DNA of 50,378 bases from CBINFS01 sp966250015 (GTDB lineage Bacteria; Bacteroidota; Rhodothermia; Rhodothermales; DASSAV01), in NCBI GenBank assembly GCA_966250015.1, contig CBINFS010000027.1, forward strand, positions 1 to 50,378. The letters run 5' to 3'. Below are positions 34,422-43,628 of this stretch, in pieces. Under the pieces are notes generated by a model. That model made no database searches, was not told the origin of the DNA, and was given only the letters and a program-made list of their open reading frames with translations. Position 1 is the first letter of the stretch; each line of letters begins with the position of its first letter. A program made the translations under genes and the position numbers.

Positions 34422-35978
34422 ATGAACAGACCCTCTTCACTCCGATTGGCAGCGCTTCTTCCGGTTTTGCTGCTTCTTTTTGCGGGCACGGCCTTCGCCC
34501 AGTCAGCTACCCACCGCCTGATCCTGAACGCCGACGCCCCAAAGGCTACCATCAACCGCCACATTTACGGCCACTTCGCCGAACATCTCGGACGTGGGAT
34601 CTACGACGGTTTCTGGATTAAGGGAGCCGACGGCCAGTGGCAGCTCAACCAGCCCGTCGTCGAAGCCATGCGCCGCCTCAATCCGCCGAACGTCCGTTGG
34701 CCCGGAGGCTGCTTTGCCGACATCTACCACTGGAAGGACGGCATCGGCCCTCGCGAGGAACGGCCTACCATCGTCAATACGCTCTGGGGCGGCGTCACCG
34801 AGGACAACAGCTTCGGCACCCACGAATACATGGAGCTCGTCGAAGCCCTCGGCGCCGAACCGTTCATCGTGGGCAACGTCGGCAGTGGGACGATCGAAGA
34901 GATGTCAACCTGGTGGGAATACGTGAACCACCCGGGTAAGAGCCCCATGGCTGACCTCCGGGCCGAGAACGGCCACCCGGAGCCCTGGAACGTGCGCTTC
35001 TGGGGTGTCGGGAATGAAAGCTGGGGCTGCGGCGGCAACATGACCCCCGAATATTACGCCAACGAATACAAGCGGTTTGCCACGTACCTGCCCTCTTACG
35101 GCGACGTCCGCGCATTCCGCATTGCCACCGGCCCGGCCGGAAGCGACTACCGCTGGACCGAGGTCCTGATGCGCGAGGCCGGCCACATGATCGACGGCAT
35201 CGACCTGCACCACTACACCGTCGTCGGGACGTGGGCCAACAAGGGACCGGCAACCGGCTTCTCGGAAGCTCAGTGGATGGGGGCGATGAAAAAAGCCCTC
35301 GAAATCGATGAGATCATCACGCGCCACTCGGCCATCATGGACCAGTACGATCCGCGGAAACGTGTGTGGCTCATCGTGGGCGAGTGGGGCATGTGGCACG
35401 ACGTTGAACCGGGGACGAACCCGGGCTTCCTCTATCAGCAGAACTCCCTCCGGGACGCCCTCGTGGCCGCCATCTCGTTCAACGTCTTCAACAACCACGC
35501 CGACCGCGTGCGCATGGCCAACATCGCGCAAACCATCAACGTGCTCCAGGCCATGATCCTGACCGAGCCGGGCACCAACCGCCTCGTCCTGACGCCGACC
35601 TACCACGTCTTTGAGATGTACAAAGGACATCAGGATGCCGAGCTGATTCCCGTGACCCTCGACGCGGGTGAATACACGTTCGGCGACGACACCATCCCGG
35701 CGCTGTCCGCCTCGGCCTCGATCAAAAACGGGCGGGTGCTGCTGACGATCGCCAACCTGGACCACAACGCACAGCGCACCGTCGACACCTCGCTGCGGGG
35801 CATGTCGTTCACGCGTGTATCCGGACGAATCTTGACGGGAGACTCGATAGACGCGCACAACACCTTCGACGAGCCGGACAACGTGGCGCCCGTCGCCTTC
35901 GATGGCGCCCGGCTGGAGGGCGACCGGCTAACGATCACACTGCCTCCAAAGTCCATCGTGGCGCTGGAGCTCGAATAG
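34422..35978 (+). CDS. abfA: Secreted alpha-L-arabinofuranosidase, GH51
   Basis: This 518-aa enzyme should release terminal L-arabinose from arabinan or arabinoxylan side chains with retention. It has a Sec signal peptide ending in AFAQS. The TIM barrel carries the acid/base E199 in GVGNESWG and the nucleophile E321 in VGEWGMW; RWPGGCFADIYHWKDGIG near 95 is a GH51 hallmark. The C-terminal beta-sandwich (about 400-518) ends PPKSIVALELE, as usual for the family. Most GH51 enzymes are cytosolic, so the clear signal peptide is notable and suggests periplasmic or extracellular action. It is a single-gene unit behind a consensus promoter and before a bidirectional terminator. Confidence 0.92.
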   Translation: MNRPSSLRLAALLPVLLLLFAGTAFAQSATHRLILNADAPKATINRHIYGHFAEHLGRGIYDGFWIKGADGQWQLNQPVVEAMRRLNPPNVRWPGGCFADIYHWKDGIGPREERPTIVNTLWGGVTEDNSFGTHEYMELVEALGAEPFIVGNVGSGTIEEMSTWWEYVNHPGKSPMADLRAENGHPEPWNVRFWGVGNESWGCGGNMTPEYYANEYKRFATYLPSYGDVRAFRIATGPAGSDYRWTEVLMREAGHMIDGIDLHHYTVVGTWANKGPATGFSEAQWMGAMKKALEIDEIITRHSAIMDQYDPRKRVWLIVGEWGMWHDVEPGTNPGFLYQQNSLRDALVAAISFNVFNNHADRVRMANIAQTINVLQAMILTEPGTNRLVLTPTYHVFEMYKGHQDAELIPVTLDAGEYTFGDDTIPALSASASIKNGRVLLTIANLDHNAQRTVDTSLRGMSFTRVSGRILTGDSIDAHNTFDEPDNVAPVAFDGARLEGDRLTITLPPKSIVALELE

Positions 35979-36020
35979 AGAGGCAATCCACTCTACGGAT
36001 TGATTTTTCAGAACGTTCAG

Positions 36021-36055
36021 GGGGCATCGGCAGACCTGTCGATGCCCCTAATTTT
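36021..36055. terminator. Bidirectional terminator between GH51 and folE
   Basis: GGGGCATCG (36021-36029) and CGATGCCCC (36041-36049, with C36040 starting the arm) form a 9-bp stem. TAATTTT follows on the plus side and, on the minus side, the complement of the upstream A/T stretch gives TGAAAAATCA, so it works best for the plus-strand gene. Confidence 0.75.
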
Positions 36056-36066
36056 GCTATGTTGCC

Positions 36067-36765
36067 TTATCGGCCTTCAGTAAGGCGGAAGAACTCCGCA
36101 CGTAATTCGGGGTCCTCGGCGTAAACGCCTCTGAAGGCGGTCGTCACGGTGGATGATCCCGTCTTTTCGACGCCGCGCATCATCATGCAGAGATGTACGG
36201 CGTCCACCATCACCGCGACGCCGCGAGGCTGAAGAACGTCCTCGACCGCCTGCGCGATCTGCCGTGTCAGCCGCTCTTGCACCTGCAGACGCCGGGCGAA
36301 GACCTCGACCAGGCGCGGCAGCTTCGACAGGCCGATCACGCGGCCGGCAGGCAGATAGGCGATGTGCACTTTGCCAAACAGGGGGAGGAGGTGGTGCTCG
36401 CACATGCTGAACATGTCGATGTCGCGCACGAGGACCACCCCTGCTGGTTCTTCTTCGAAAATCGCGCTGCCAACCACCTCGTGTGCGTCGAGTGCGTAGC
36501 CGCGCGTGAGCCAGCAGAGCGCCTTTGCTACCCGTGCGGGCGTATCACGAAGGCCAGCTCGATCTGGCTGCTCGCCGATCAGCTCGAGCTGTCTCCGTGT
36601 GACTTCCTGCAAAGCCAGCAGCCGCGTCTGTTCGGCGGCTTCATCGTGTCGGGTTAATGTCTCTCGCACACGCAAATCCGCCGGGAGGGGAGGAGGGACG
36701 CAGGCGCCGTCACCTGCTTCGTGTTGTTCTATATCGAGATATCTGGTCTGTTCGTTCGTTTGCAT
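36067..36765 (-). CDS. folE: GTP cyclohydrolase I
   Basis: This enzyme converts GTP to 7,8-dihydroneopterin triphosphate, the first step of folate and pterin synthesis. The 232 residues include an N-terminal extension of about 45 residues before the core. Zinc ligands are visible as C122 in FSMCEHH (with H125) and C193 in HLCMMMRGVEK. The substrate-binding stretch VIGLSKLPRLVE is intact, as is the final FFRLTEGR-type end. It lies 32 bases downstream of the Rieske-reductase gene on the same strand, so the two may be co-transcribed. This is a housekeeping-type gene with nothing odd apart from the acidic, Pro-rich N-terminus. Confidence 0.95.
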   Translation of the reverse strand: MQTNEQTRYLDIEQHEAGDGACVPPPLPADLRVRETLTRHDEAAEQTRLLALQEVTRRQLELIGEQPDRAGLRDTPARVAKALCWLTRGYALDAHEVVGSAIFEEEPAGVVLVRDIDMFSMCEHHLLPLFGKVHIAYLPAGRVIGLSKLPRLVEVFARRLQVQERLTRQIAQAVEDVLQPRGVAVMVDAVHLCMMMRGVEKTGSSTVTTAFRGVYAEDPELRAEFFRLTEGR

Positions 36766-36797
36766 GATTCATTCAGATTGTGGTAAAACAGGCGGCT

Positions 36798-38375
36798 TCA
36801 GGCCGACTGATATTCATTCGTGGCGGGAATGAGCGTCTGGAGCGTGGCCTCGTCGTTTCGCTCGAGGGCCAGCTCGGCCTGAAGGCTCTCACGGTCCCGG
36901 TAGATGCTTGCCACGGCGAGCGTCCGTCCCCCTTTACGGAAGGCGACCAGGCAGTCTCGCCCTTCGACGTCGCCGGTGACGTCGATGCGGTCCCAACCGG
37001 CACCGTGGCCGACGTAGTTGATCGGCACGTCGTAGTGCTGGCTCCAGAAGAACGGCACAGCCTCGAACGGCTCGCGCCGGCCGAGCATGTTGCGCGCTGC
37101 CGTCTGCCCCTGCCGCTGGGCCACGACCCAGTGCTCGACGCGAATCCGCCGGCCTGTGTGCGGGTCGGGCCAACTCGCAATGTCGCCTGCGGCGAAGATC
37201 CCGGGAACGCTCGTTTCGAGGTAGACGTCCGTCACGACGCCGTCGTCGATCTGGAGCCCGGCCGACTGCGCGAGCTCCAGTCTCGGGCGGACGCCCACCC
37301 CGACCACCACGAGGTCAGCCGACAGAACCTCGCCCGAAACCAGCGTTACGGCGTCTCCGGTGATGAGGGTAGCGGTTTGTTCCAGGTGGAAAACGACGCC
37401 GTGTGACTCATGCAGGCGCTGGATGAACCGCCCCAGGTCGGAACCGAATACACGCGCCATCGGGTGCGGGTCGGGTGCTACGACGTGCACGTCGAGTCCG
37501 CGCGAACGGAGCGACGCCGCCACTTCGAGCCCGATGAAGCTGGCGCCCAGCACCACGGCGCGTCGCGTCGTCTGCGCCCGAGCGATGATCGCACGGCTGT
37601 CAGCGAGGCTGCGCAGGGTGTAAACGTGCGGCAGATCGCTTCCCCGGAGCGGCAATCGGACCGGTTCGGATCCTGTTGCGAGCAGCAGCCTGTCGTAGCC
37701 GAACGTCCTGCCGTCGTCGGTCACCACGCTCCGTGCTTCCGTATCGACGGCGGTTACCCGCACGTTGGGGAAAAACGTTATGCCCTGCTTCACATAGTAG
37801 TCCGGGTCCCGGAGCGGGATCCACTCTTCGGGAGCGGTGCCGGCGAGGTAGTCTTTGGAGAGGTTTGGCCGGTCGTAGGGAGCGGCAGGGTCAGCCCCGA
37901 TCAGGGTGATGCTTCCCTCGTACCCTTCCCGGCGAAGCATGTCGGCGGCGGCATCGCCCGCCGCCCCTGCCCCGACGATGACGATGGACGACGGCTCGCC
38001 CTCCACCTTGGCACGGACCGGCGTTCCGACTTCCTCCAGCCTGTCCGTGACGTATGCATATTCTCCTCGCACCTCCACGCGCCACCGCGGTAAGCTGCGG
38101 AGCGCAGGCGCACGCACCGCCTCACCCGTCCTTAGGCTGAAGCAGGCGTGGTGCCACGGACATCGCACCGTCTCCCCAACGACGAGGCCCTCGGCGAGCG
38201 GTCCGCCGTAGTGCGTACACGTCGCGCTGACGGCGAAGATCGAATCTCCCCGCCGTACCAGAAGGACGGGCTCACCCTGCACCTGCCCGGAAAGCATTTC
38301 ACCCTCTTTCAGGTCAGATAGCGGCACGCCTTGCGCCAGATCCGGCCCTGTAGATTCTTCCTGTGATGCACCCAT
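36798..38375 (-). CDS. Rieske [2Fe-2S] / FAD-dependent reductase fusion (AIFL or ferredoxin-reductase type)
   Basis: The 525-aa protein joins a Rieske domain to a pyridine-nucleotide-disulphide-type reductase. Cluster ligands are C53-T-H55 and C72-P-W-H75. The reductase part starts near 128 with the FAD motif VGAGAAGDAAA, has a second Rossmann motif VLGASFIGLEVA near 272, and a GIFAAGDIASW motif near 400; a C-terminal reductase domain follows. The same layout is found in AIF-like (AIFM3) and ferredoxin-reductase-like proteins. It probably moves electrons from NAD(P)H through FAD to the cluster or a partner. It is divergent from a SufR-like iron-sulfur regulator, which is a likely controller, and precedes folE. 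Confidence 0.9.
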   Translation of the reverse strand: MGASQEESTGPDLAQGVPLSDLKEGEMLSGQVQGEPVLLVRRGDSIFAVSATCTHYGGPLAEGLVVGETVRCPWHHACFSLRTGEAVRAPALRSLPRWRVEVRGEYAYVTDRLEEVGTPVRAKVEGEPSSIVIVGAGAAGDAAADMLRREGYEGSITLIGADPAAPYDRPNLSKDYLAGTAPEEWIPLRDPDYYVKQGITFFPNVRVTAVDTEARSVVTDDGRTFGYDRLLLATGSEPVRLPLRGSDLPHVYTLRSLADSRAIIARAQTTRRAVVLGASFIGLEVAASLRSRGLDVHVVAPDPHPMARVFGSDLGRFIQRLHESHGVVFHLEQTATLITGDAVTLVSGEVLSADLVVVGVGVRPRLELAQSAGLQIDDGVVTDVYLETSVPGIFAAGDIASWPDPHTGRRIRVEHWVVAQRQGQTAARNMLGRREPFEAVPFFWSQHYDVPINYVGHGAGWDRIDVTGDVEGRDCLVAFRKGGRTLAVASIYRDRESLQAELALERNDEATLQTLIPATNEYQSA

Positions 38376-38461
38376 GTCTGCTTCCTTTTGCTGAATCGTT
38401 CCGCCATCCGGCCGCCGCAGTAACTTCTCGCGCCACGGCGTCGATCGGTGATCTCTGGATC

Positions 38462-38536
38462 AAGTTACATCAAATTAATAATAAGTCAATAAATATTTTT
38501 ACTTTTTGTTTTATTATACGCTTTGTCATATCTTTG
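38462..38536. promoter_or_regulatory. Divergent AT-rich promoter region
   Basis: This is the most AT-rich stretch of the window. On the plus strand TTTG (38505-38508), 20 bases and TATCTTTG (38529-38536) fit the Bacteroidota-type TTTG/TAnnTTTG promoter; TTGTTT-N16-TATCTT overlaps as a weaker classical reading. On the minus strand TTGACT (38489-38484), 16 bases and TAACTT (38467-38462) could drive the Rieske-reductase gene. The two promoters face away from each other, so one regulator could affect both. Confidence 0.45.
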
Positions 38537-38573
38537 TTACAGTGAAATTGATGCAAGACCGGGGGAGCAACCG

Positions 38574-39206
38574 ATGAAAAGCTGGAGCAAACGCTTTCTG
38601 GCCAGCACGCGAGGACAGGTGGTGCAGCTGCTGCGCCGGGGCTCAGCCACCGTAAATGACCTGGCCGCAGCGCTGGGCCTGACGGACAACGCCGTCCGCG
38701 CCCACCTGAACACGCTTGAACGCGACGGACTGGTTCGAGAGGCGGGGACGCGTGCCGGCGTGCGAAAACCGGAGCGCGTCTACGCGCTTACCCCGGACGC
38801 CGAGCAGCTCTTTCCCAAGGCCTATCACGTCCTGTTGACTCGGCTGCTCGACGTGCTGGGCAGGCGGCTCCCTCCTTCCGAAATCGAAGCCATGTTGCGG
38901 GAGGTTGGTTCCGAGCTCGCTGCCGAGCAAGCCCTCGCCCTGAACGGGAAACCGCTGCAAGAACGGATCGACCGCGCCCTGAACGTATTGGGGGAAATGG
39001 GAGGCCTTGCCGAGCTCCAGGAACAGGACGGTATGCTCGTCATCCAGGGGTGTAGCTGCCCCCTGGGCGAGGCCGTCCAACATCACCCTGAGGTTTGCAG
39101 GCTGGCAGAGGCGCTCCTGACCGAGATCATCGGCGCTCCCGTCCATGAAACGTGTGAACGGAACGGCACCCCGCGCTGCGTCTTCCGGATTGAACGGCAG
39201 AACTGA
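38574..39206 (+). CDS. SufR-like helix-turn-helix regulator with a C-terminal cysteine cluster
   Basis: The ATG at 38574 follows GGGGGAG with good spacing, so it is preferred over a start 51 bases upstream. The 210-aa protein begins with a winged helix-turn-helix (about 10-75, TVNDLAAALGLTDNAVRAHL). The C-terminal part contains C160, C162, C175, C194 and C202; the C162-x12-C175 spacing and the HHPEVCRLAEALL context resemble SufR, which senses iron-sulfur status through a bound cluster. It is divergent from a Rieske [2Fe-2S] reductase, so regulation of that gene in response to iron or oxidants is plausible. The exact ligand set differs from cyanobacterial SufR, so the sensing role is inference. 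Confidence 0.8.
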   Translation: MKSWSKRFLASTRGQVVQLLRRGSATVNDLAAALGLTDNAVRAHLNTLERDGLVREAGTRAGVRKPERVYALTPDAEQLFPKAYHVLLTRLLDVLGRRLPPSEIEAMLREVGSELAAEQALALNGKPLQERIDRALNVLGEMGGLAELQEQDGMLVIQGCSCPLGEAVQHHPEVCRLAEALLTEIIGAPVHETCERNGTPRCVFRIERQN

Positions 39207-39225
39207 GGCAGCGGTAACCGGCTTT

Positions 39226-41448
39226 TTAGCGGAGCACCTCGATCGTGTGGGGAACCGGCTCGTCTCCTGTTTGAATTTCCACCAAGACGAGGTTATCCCG
39301 GTATTCGAATGCGTGTCCCGTGCCGTCGACGAGTACGCCTGACGGCCTGTGTTCTGCCGCGACGGCGATTCGACCGCCTTCGTAAACCTTAACGGTGAGC
39401 CGGTCCGCCGCCTGTTCGCTTTCGAGCACGGTGGCAGGGGCGTTGTATTTATTTACCAGGCCAATCGGCGCCATACCCTCCTGCAACGGAACGACAGCGT
39501 AGAGCCGGTGCCCCATCCGGTCGAGCGCGACAGGCACTTCTTCGTCGCGGCCCAGGATTTGAAGCTCGCCGGAAAAGTGCTCGTACACCGCAAACCGCTC
39601 TCCTTCGAGGCCGTGCACGTCCGACGGGCGGAAGGAGCCCTCCACCCGGTCGGTGTCCGCGAGGTTCATCACCGCAAGCAGCCCGCCGGGTCCGGCGAGC
39701 GAAAACGCCTTGAACAACTTAGCTTCCTGCACCTGGAACAGGCAGTCCTCGGTCGGTATCAGCGGGGTGTCGCTCCTGATGATGCGTCCGTCGCCGTAAA
39801 TGAGCGGCCACAGCACGTCGTATCGCTGCTCGCCGGGGGTGTCGGTGAGGTAGATCGGACCGTTGTTCGCCGCCCGGGCGATGGCGTGGAGCGTCGCGTT
39901 CGGGTTGTGCGACTGGAACATGTCGAAGTCCGGGTAGACCATCTGCCCGAAGTAAAGCGCGTTGTAAACGGCCTGCAAGACGTGTGCGGCGGCGTTGCCC
40001 CGCTGAAGGTCGTACGTCTCTCCCTCTTCGTACGGGAAGTAGTCTTCCACACCCCTGCCGACGGCGGTTGCGCCGAGGTTGAAGTAGGCGTCGGCCGTCA
40101 TGTCCATGCAGTTGATGATCGTCCCGTCGAAATGCTCCAGTACGGCGCGGTTCAGGGCTCCGTGCATCGCCTCGGCCACGTCCCAGATCGGATAGTTGTT
40201 CACGCACATCCGCTCGACGACGAGCTGGTTGTCCACCTTGACGAACGAGATCCCTTGCGACTTGAAGTAGCGGTACCACCGGTCGTAAAAGGCGTAGAGC
40301 GAGTCGGACGTCGGCCGGATGAAGTGGTAGGTTTTGAGGGGCGCGTTCTCGATGTCCGGCCTTGACGCTTGCGTCCACGAGAACAGGGCGGGGCGGTAAT
40401 ATTGACCGAGCGGCGAGTCGGGGTTGATCCCGTTCCAGTGCCCGTCGAGGGCGTGCCAGACCCCGACGTTCCGCACGCCGAAACGTTCCTTCAAGACGTC
40501 GACGGCCGGGCGAAAGCCGTTCGGAAAGTGGGTCGAGTCGGGCTCGAGGCTGTTGAGCGCCTGGTCGGTGTGGTCAAACCAGCCGTCGTCGATGAGCACC
40601 CACCCTAGCGGGAAACCGTTGTCGTGAAAGGTCTTAACCGACTCGACGAGGAACCGTTCTCCGAGATTCCTGCCGTTGTCGGAGGCATTCCACGTGCACC
40701 AGCCGATGTACTCGAGGATCTCGGGGAAGTCTTTCTTCTTGCGCAGGTTATCCGACTTCCCCATCTGGCGCAGCCCTTCTTCGTATAGCGTCTCGAAAAG
40801 CCGGTACGGGTCTCGGCCGAACCCGATGGTGAGCATCGGGACCTCCTGCGGGTCGAGGCCGTCGACGCGGCTGACTGCCTTGGCGCCGAAGCGGCCGTCT
40901 GTTTGTCCGAGGGTGGTCCGGTAGCCGGAACCACTCAGTGGGAGCGCCGCCCCGTACGTTCCGTCGTCGTATTGCCAGTAGAAGAGCTGCACGTCCCAGT
41001 CCTCCACCTCACCGGGCGACGACACCGCGATGGGCTTCGTCCACGCGTTCCAGGGCTTGTAGCGCCAGATCGCAACGCCCTGCCGGAAGCCCGGCATCGC
41101 GTCGAAGAAAAACCCCACGTAGTCCTCGCCGCGCCTGCTGTGCTGGCCGTTCAGCGCCGCGTACAGGCTCACGAACGACGCATCTTCCCCCCGGCGTGCC
41201 TTCAGGCCGATCTCCCCCTGGGACGTCGGGAAGGTGAACGTATCCCCCGCTCCCTGCACGGGCTGAAGCGAGACGTCGGCGCCTTCAAAGTGCGGCACAC
41301 CGCCCACCAGCCGCGCCGCGCCACCCCACGAAAGGGCAACCCGCCCCTCCTGGACGTCAATCACCACGGAATCGGGAGTCGCTGCCGTTGCACCGCCAGA
41401 CAGCATCATACAGATCAGCACAAACGAAAAGACCTTCGGAATACACAT
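39226..41448 (-). CDS. Exported alpha-galactosidase-like glycosidase (raffinose-synthase/Sip1, GH36-type)
   Basis: ATG 41448 gives a clean signal peptide (MCIPKVFSFVLICMML to GATAA) and 740 residues; ATG 41487 and a TTG at 41508 are also in frame but would bury it. The N-terminal beta-sandwich is followed by a TIM barrel with GWCTWNA near 265, the substrate-aspartate motif LIDDGWF, and D406 in VKVDNQ, the expected nucleophile. MFQSHNPNATLHAIARA matches the Sip1 acid/base region. Family members hydrolyse alpha-galactosides or transfer galactose; with a signal peptide a degradative role on galacto-oligosaccharides is more likely. The gene is convergent with the SufR-like gene, 19 bases away, with no clear terminator. 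Confidence 0.87.
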   Translation of the reverse strand: MCIPKVFSFVLICMMLSGGATAATPDSVVIDVQEGRVALSWGGAARLVGGVPHFEGADVSLQPVQGAGDTFTFPTSQGEIGLKARRGEDASFVSLYAALNGQHSRRGEDYVGFFFDAMPGFRQGVAIWRYKPWNAWTKPIAVSSPGEVEDWDVQLFYWQYDDGTYGAALPLSGSGYRTTLGQTDGRFGAKAVSRVDGLDPQEVPMLTIGFGRDPYRLFETLYEEGLRQMGKSDNLRKKKDFPEILEYIGWCTWNASDNGRNLGERFLVESVKTFHDNGFPLGWVLIDDGWFDHTDQALNSLEPDSTHFPNGFRPAVDVLKERFGVRNVGVWHALDGHWNGINPDSPLGQYYRPALFSWTQASRPDIENAPLKTYHFIRPTSDSLYAFYDRWYRYFKSQGISFVKVDNQLVVERMCVNNYPIWDVAEAMHGALNRAVLEHFDGTIINCMDMTADAYFNLGATAVGRGVEDYFPYEEGETYDLQRGNAAAHVLQAVYNALYFGQMVYPDFDMFQSHNPNATLHAIARAANNGPIYLTDTPGEQRYDVLWPLIYGDGRIIRSDTPLIPTEDCLFQVQEAKLFKAFSLAGPGGLLAVMNLADTDRVEGSFRPSDVHGLEGERFAVYEHFSGELQILGRDEEVPVALDRMGHRLYAVVPLQEGMAPIGLVNKYNAPATVLESEQAADRLTVKVYEGGRIAVAAEHRPSGVLVDGTGHAFEYRDNLVLVEIQTGDEPVPHTIEVLR

Positions 41449-41642
41449 CGCAGCAGGGGTTGGGTATTGCGGATTCTTCACCAGCATAATCACACTCGAA
41501 CCCGTCAAAAGAAAACGTATTTGCTGTCAATACACCCAAACGACAGACGAAGGTGACAAAACCCCTACGGGATTGCTGTCCTCACTACGAAATGAGCCAT
41601 TCAGAAGATGGAGGTGTCTTCTCAACGAGTCGCCTGATGCCG

Positions 41643-42158
41643 TTACGACTCCTCCCCTTCCGTTTTCTGGTTAGCATACACCGTATGGCTCTCCGCCGTT
41701 TTGATCAGGTGTTTCTCCCGTGTGATCTCGGCGATCTCCGTAACGGACTCCTCTTTTAAGGCCAAAAGCTCCTCGTGTCTCCCGCGAGTGGCCAGAAGGT
41801 GGTAAAGGTGTTGCTGGCTGGTCAGCGTCTCGTTCCGCTCGACCAGCCCGTCTTCCCATTCGATCTCGTCCAGATAAAAGGTGACGGCACCGTCCTCGTA
41901 GGGATCGACGTCTTCTACGTGCAGCTTCGCGCCGCCCGGCAGATCGAGCACCTCGTAATACGGACGGCTCGACACGCTGAGGTCGCCGCTGCCCGGCATG
42001 TCGAAGTAGTACGCCACCGACGAATAGAGTAACCGACGGATGCCGACAGGGGAGGTATTGACGAGATATCGCCTTTTCGAGTCCCGCTCCAGAAACACGT
42101 GCCGCCCGCAACGGGTCTGCCTAATCGGGTCTGGAGTTTGATCGCTTCGGGTTTCCAT
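41643..42158 (-). CDS. Unrecognised 171-aa protein, last gene of the WYL-headed cluster
   Basis: I do not recognise the family. The first half is rich in aromatic and beta-forming residues (RRYLVNTSPVGIRRLLYSS, YEVLDLPGGAKLHVEDVD), while the second half is helical and charged (residues about 115-171, with EELLALKEESVTEIAEITRE), likely a short coiled coil. There is no signal peptide or membrane segment, so it should be cytosolic. The composition is like that of the neighbouring genes. It lies 49 bases after the next upstream gene on the same strand and probably belongs to the same transcript. A partner of the 198-aa coiled-coil protein is a guess. Confidence 0.65.
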   Translation of the reverse strand: METRSDQTPDPIRQTRCGRHVFLERDSKRRYLVNTSPVGIRRLLYSSVAYYFDMPGSGDLSVSSRPYYEVLDLPGGAKLHVEDVDPYEDGAVTFYLDEIEWEDGLVERNETLTSQQHLYHLLATRGRHEELLALKEESVTEIAEITREKHLIKTAESHTVYANQKTEGEES

Positions 42159-42207
42159 GAGGGTTCAGGTTCTTCGTGTGAGGATGATGGCTTCGGGGCA
42201 GTATGGG

Positions 42208-42804
42208 TCAGAAATCCCGGGACGTATCGTTGATCAGATCGTGGAGGCTTCGCCCGTCAAACGCTCCCACCCCCAGGTTTTGAGGGACGAGCGGGATCCC
42301 GTCCGGAAAGTTCTCTTCAACGAATTCGTCCCAAAGCAGGTACCGCTCCGCTTCGAGCCGTTCGTTAGACTCTCGCAGGGGTGTCAGCCGTTTTTGATAC
42401 GCCGTGTTATCGATGTCACCGGCCTTCAGCTGCATCTTAAGTTTCCGCTTTTCTTCGGCAAACCGTTCGTCGCTCAAAAAAGTATCTTCAAGCCCACGGG
42501 CTCGCTCCGTCATCTCCACATACCGCCGCTCCAGTACTGTCCTGTTTTCGTCGAAGTAAACGAGGAATCGGTAAAGCTCTTCGAGCAGCTCCTGCGCCCG
42601 CTTGGCACCGTAATCGTTGAGCTTGTCATCCGGTTCGGTGAACGATACATGTCCGCGGGCAAGTGCCGGAACGTGGGTGGACGTTTCGTGTCCGGTATAC
42701 GGGCTCGTGATTTTGATGCAAAGGTCCCCCTTCTCGAGTAAGGTGATCTCGCCCTTGACCTGTTTTCCGTCTATGAACATCGTGAGGTGAGTTCCTTCGA
42801 TCAT
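42208..42804 (-). CDS. Unrecognised 198-aa coiled-coil protein
   Basis: I do not recognise the family. The N-terminal 60 residues look like a small beta domain (MFIDGKQVKGEITLLEKGDLCIKI). Residues about 65-170 are highly charged and helical (ELLEELYRFLVYFDENRTVLERR, then EEKRKLKMQLKAGDIDNTAY), with heptad-like spacing typical of coiled coils. The short C-terminal tail ends SLHDLINDTSRDF. There is no signal peptide or membrane segment. The gene is the fourth in a five-gene minus-strand run and precedes the 171-aa gene by 49 bases; a gap of 201 bases with nothing recognisable lies upstream. Confidence 0.68.
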   Translation of the reverse strand: MIEGTHLTMFIDGKQVKGEITLLEKGDLCIKITSPYTGHETSTHVPALARGHVSFTEPDDKLNDYGAKRAQELLEELYRFLVYFDENRTVLERRYVEMTERARGLEDTFLSDERFAEEKRKLKMQLKAGDIDNTAYQKRLTPLRESNERLEAERYLLWDEFVEENFPDGIPLVPQNLGVGAFDGRSLHDLINDTSRDF

Positions 42805-43005
42805 ATTTTCCCTCTTTTTGGTTTGGGTCCGTACGGTGGACGCCGCCTCCTCAGGATCAGCACGTGGAAGTAACGTTAACGGTAAGGAATGCTCCTGTTA
42901 CGGTGATGGGCATTACGGTGAGAGCGGCGTGGCCCGCACGCCTGCGCCTCGACGTATCCCCGGAGGAAGTGCTCGCTTCCTGAAGGAGACGGCATTCCGA
43001 CCGTA

Positions 43006-43464
43006 CTATTCGACGAGATCCGCCTGCCAGTTTTTCATCTGGATCCTGGCATCGAGCTCACGGCACTGCCGGGAGTAGCCGTCGGCCATCTTCTGGATGA
43101 CCGCCACCTCCACGGTGCTGACGTATTTCAGCTCGGATCGGCTGTACCGGTCCTGGCTGATGGTCGCTTCGTCGACCAGGTTCCGGTAGGCATTGGCCTT
43201 CATCCGGAGCACGTCTCGTATGGCCAGGGCATCGGTCAGGCTCAGCCCGGGCTCGATCTCCACCTGGACGTTCGTGTGGTTGATTTTTCGGATGAGCCCT
43301 TCCAGCTCGGACGTGGCTTCCTCGAGCTTGGTGAGGAGACTATTGGGATCTTCCGCCGGCTGATCACCTTCCTGCACCCGGGCATTTCGCCCGAGCCGCT
43401 GCTCGAGCTGCCGGATCCGGGTCTGGAGGTCGGCACGTTGTATGAGGGCTTCGGCAAGTTTCAT
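43006..43464 (-). CDS. DIP1984-family protein
   Basis: ATG 43464 (MKLAEALIQRADLQTRI) is chosen over a GTG 12 bases upstream. The 152 residues match the DIP1984 family along their length: the helical N-terminus, the VQEGDQPAEDPNSLL block near 33, the TNVQVEIEPGLSLTDALAIRD block near 65-85 and the final RELDARIQMKNWQADL. Members are small, helical cytosolic proteins of unknown function. It is the third gene in the WYL-headed run, which is a typical place for a poorly known family member. Nothing unusual in length or composition. Confidence 0.88.
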   Translation of the reverse strand: MKLAEALIQRADLQTRIRQLEQRLGRNARVQEGDQPAEDPNSLLTKLEEATSELEGLIRKINHTNVQVEIEPGLSLTDALAIRDVLRMKANAYRNLVDEATISQDRYSRSELKYVSTVEVAVIQKMADGYSRQCRELDARIQMKNWQADLVE

Positions 43465-43628
43465 GGTTCGGCTCACATCTGTACGTGTTTGGGTTCAGTT
43501 TGCCTGCCTCTCCCCAATCCCCGTCACAGCGTGTCTCGTTTCGAACCCTCGCCGTATGATACGTTGCCTATTGCCTGTGATCGGACAAACGACGTCCGGT
43601 GATGAGCACTTCCTGGCCTGTATGCATC

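Noticed and set aside
39349..40365. 338-codon plus-strand frame inside the alpha-galactosidase gene
   Set aside because: Antisense shadow; rich in Val/Arg/His with no domain, whereas the minus-strand gene carries the catalytic motifs.
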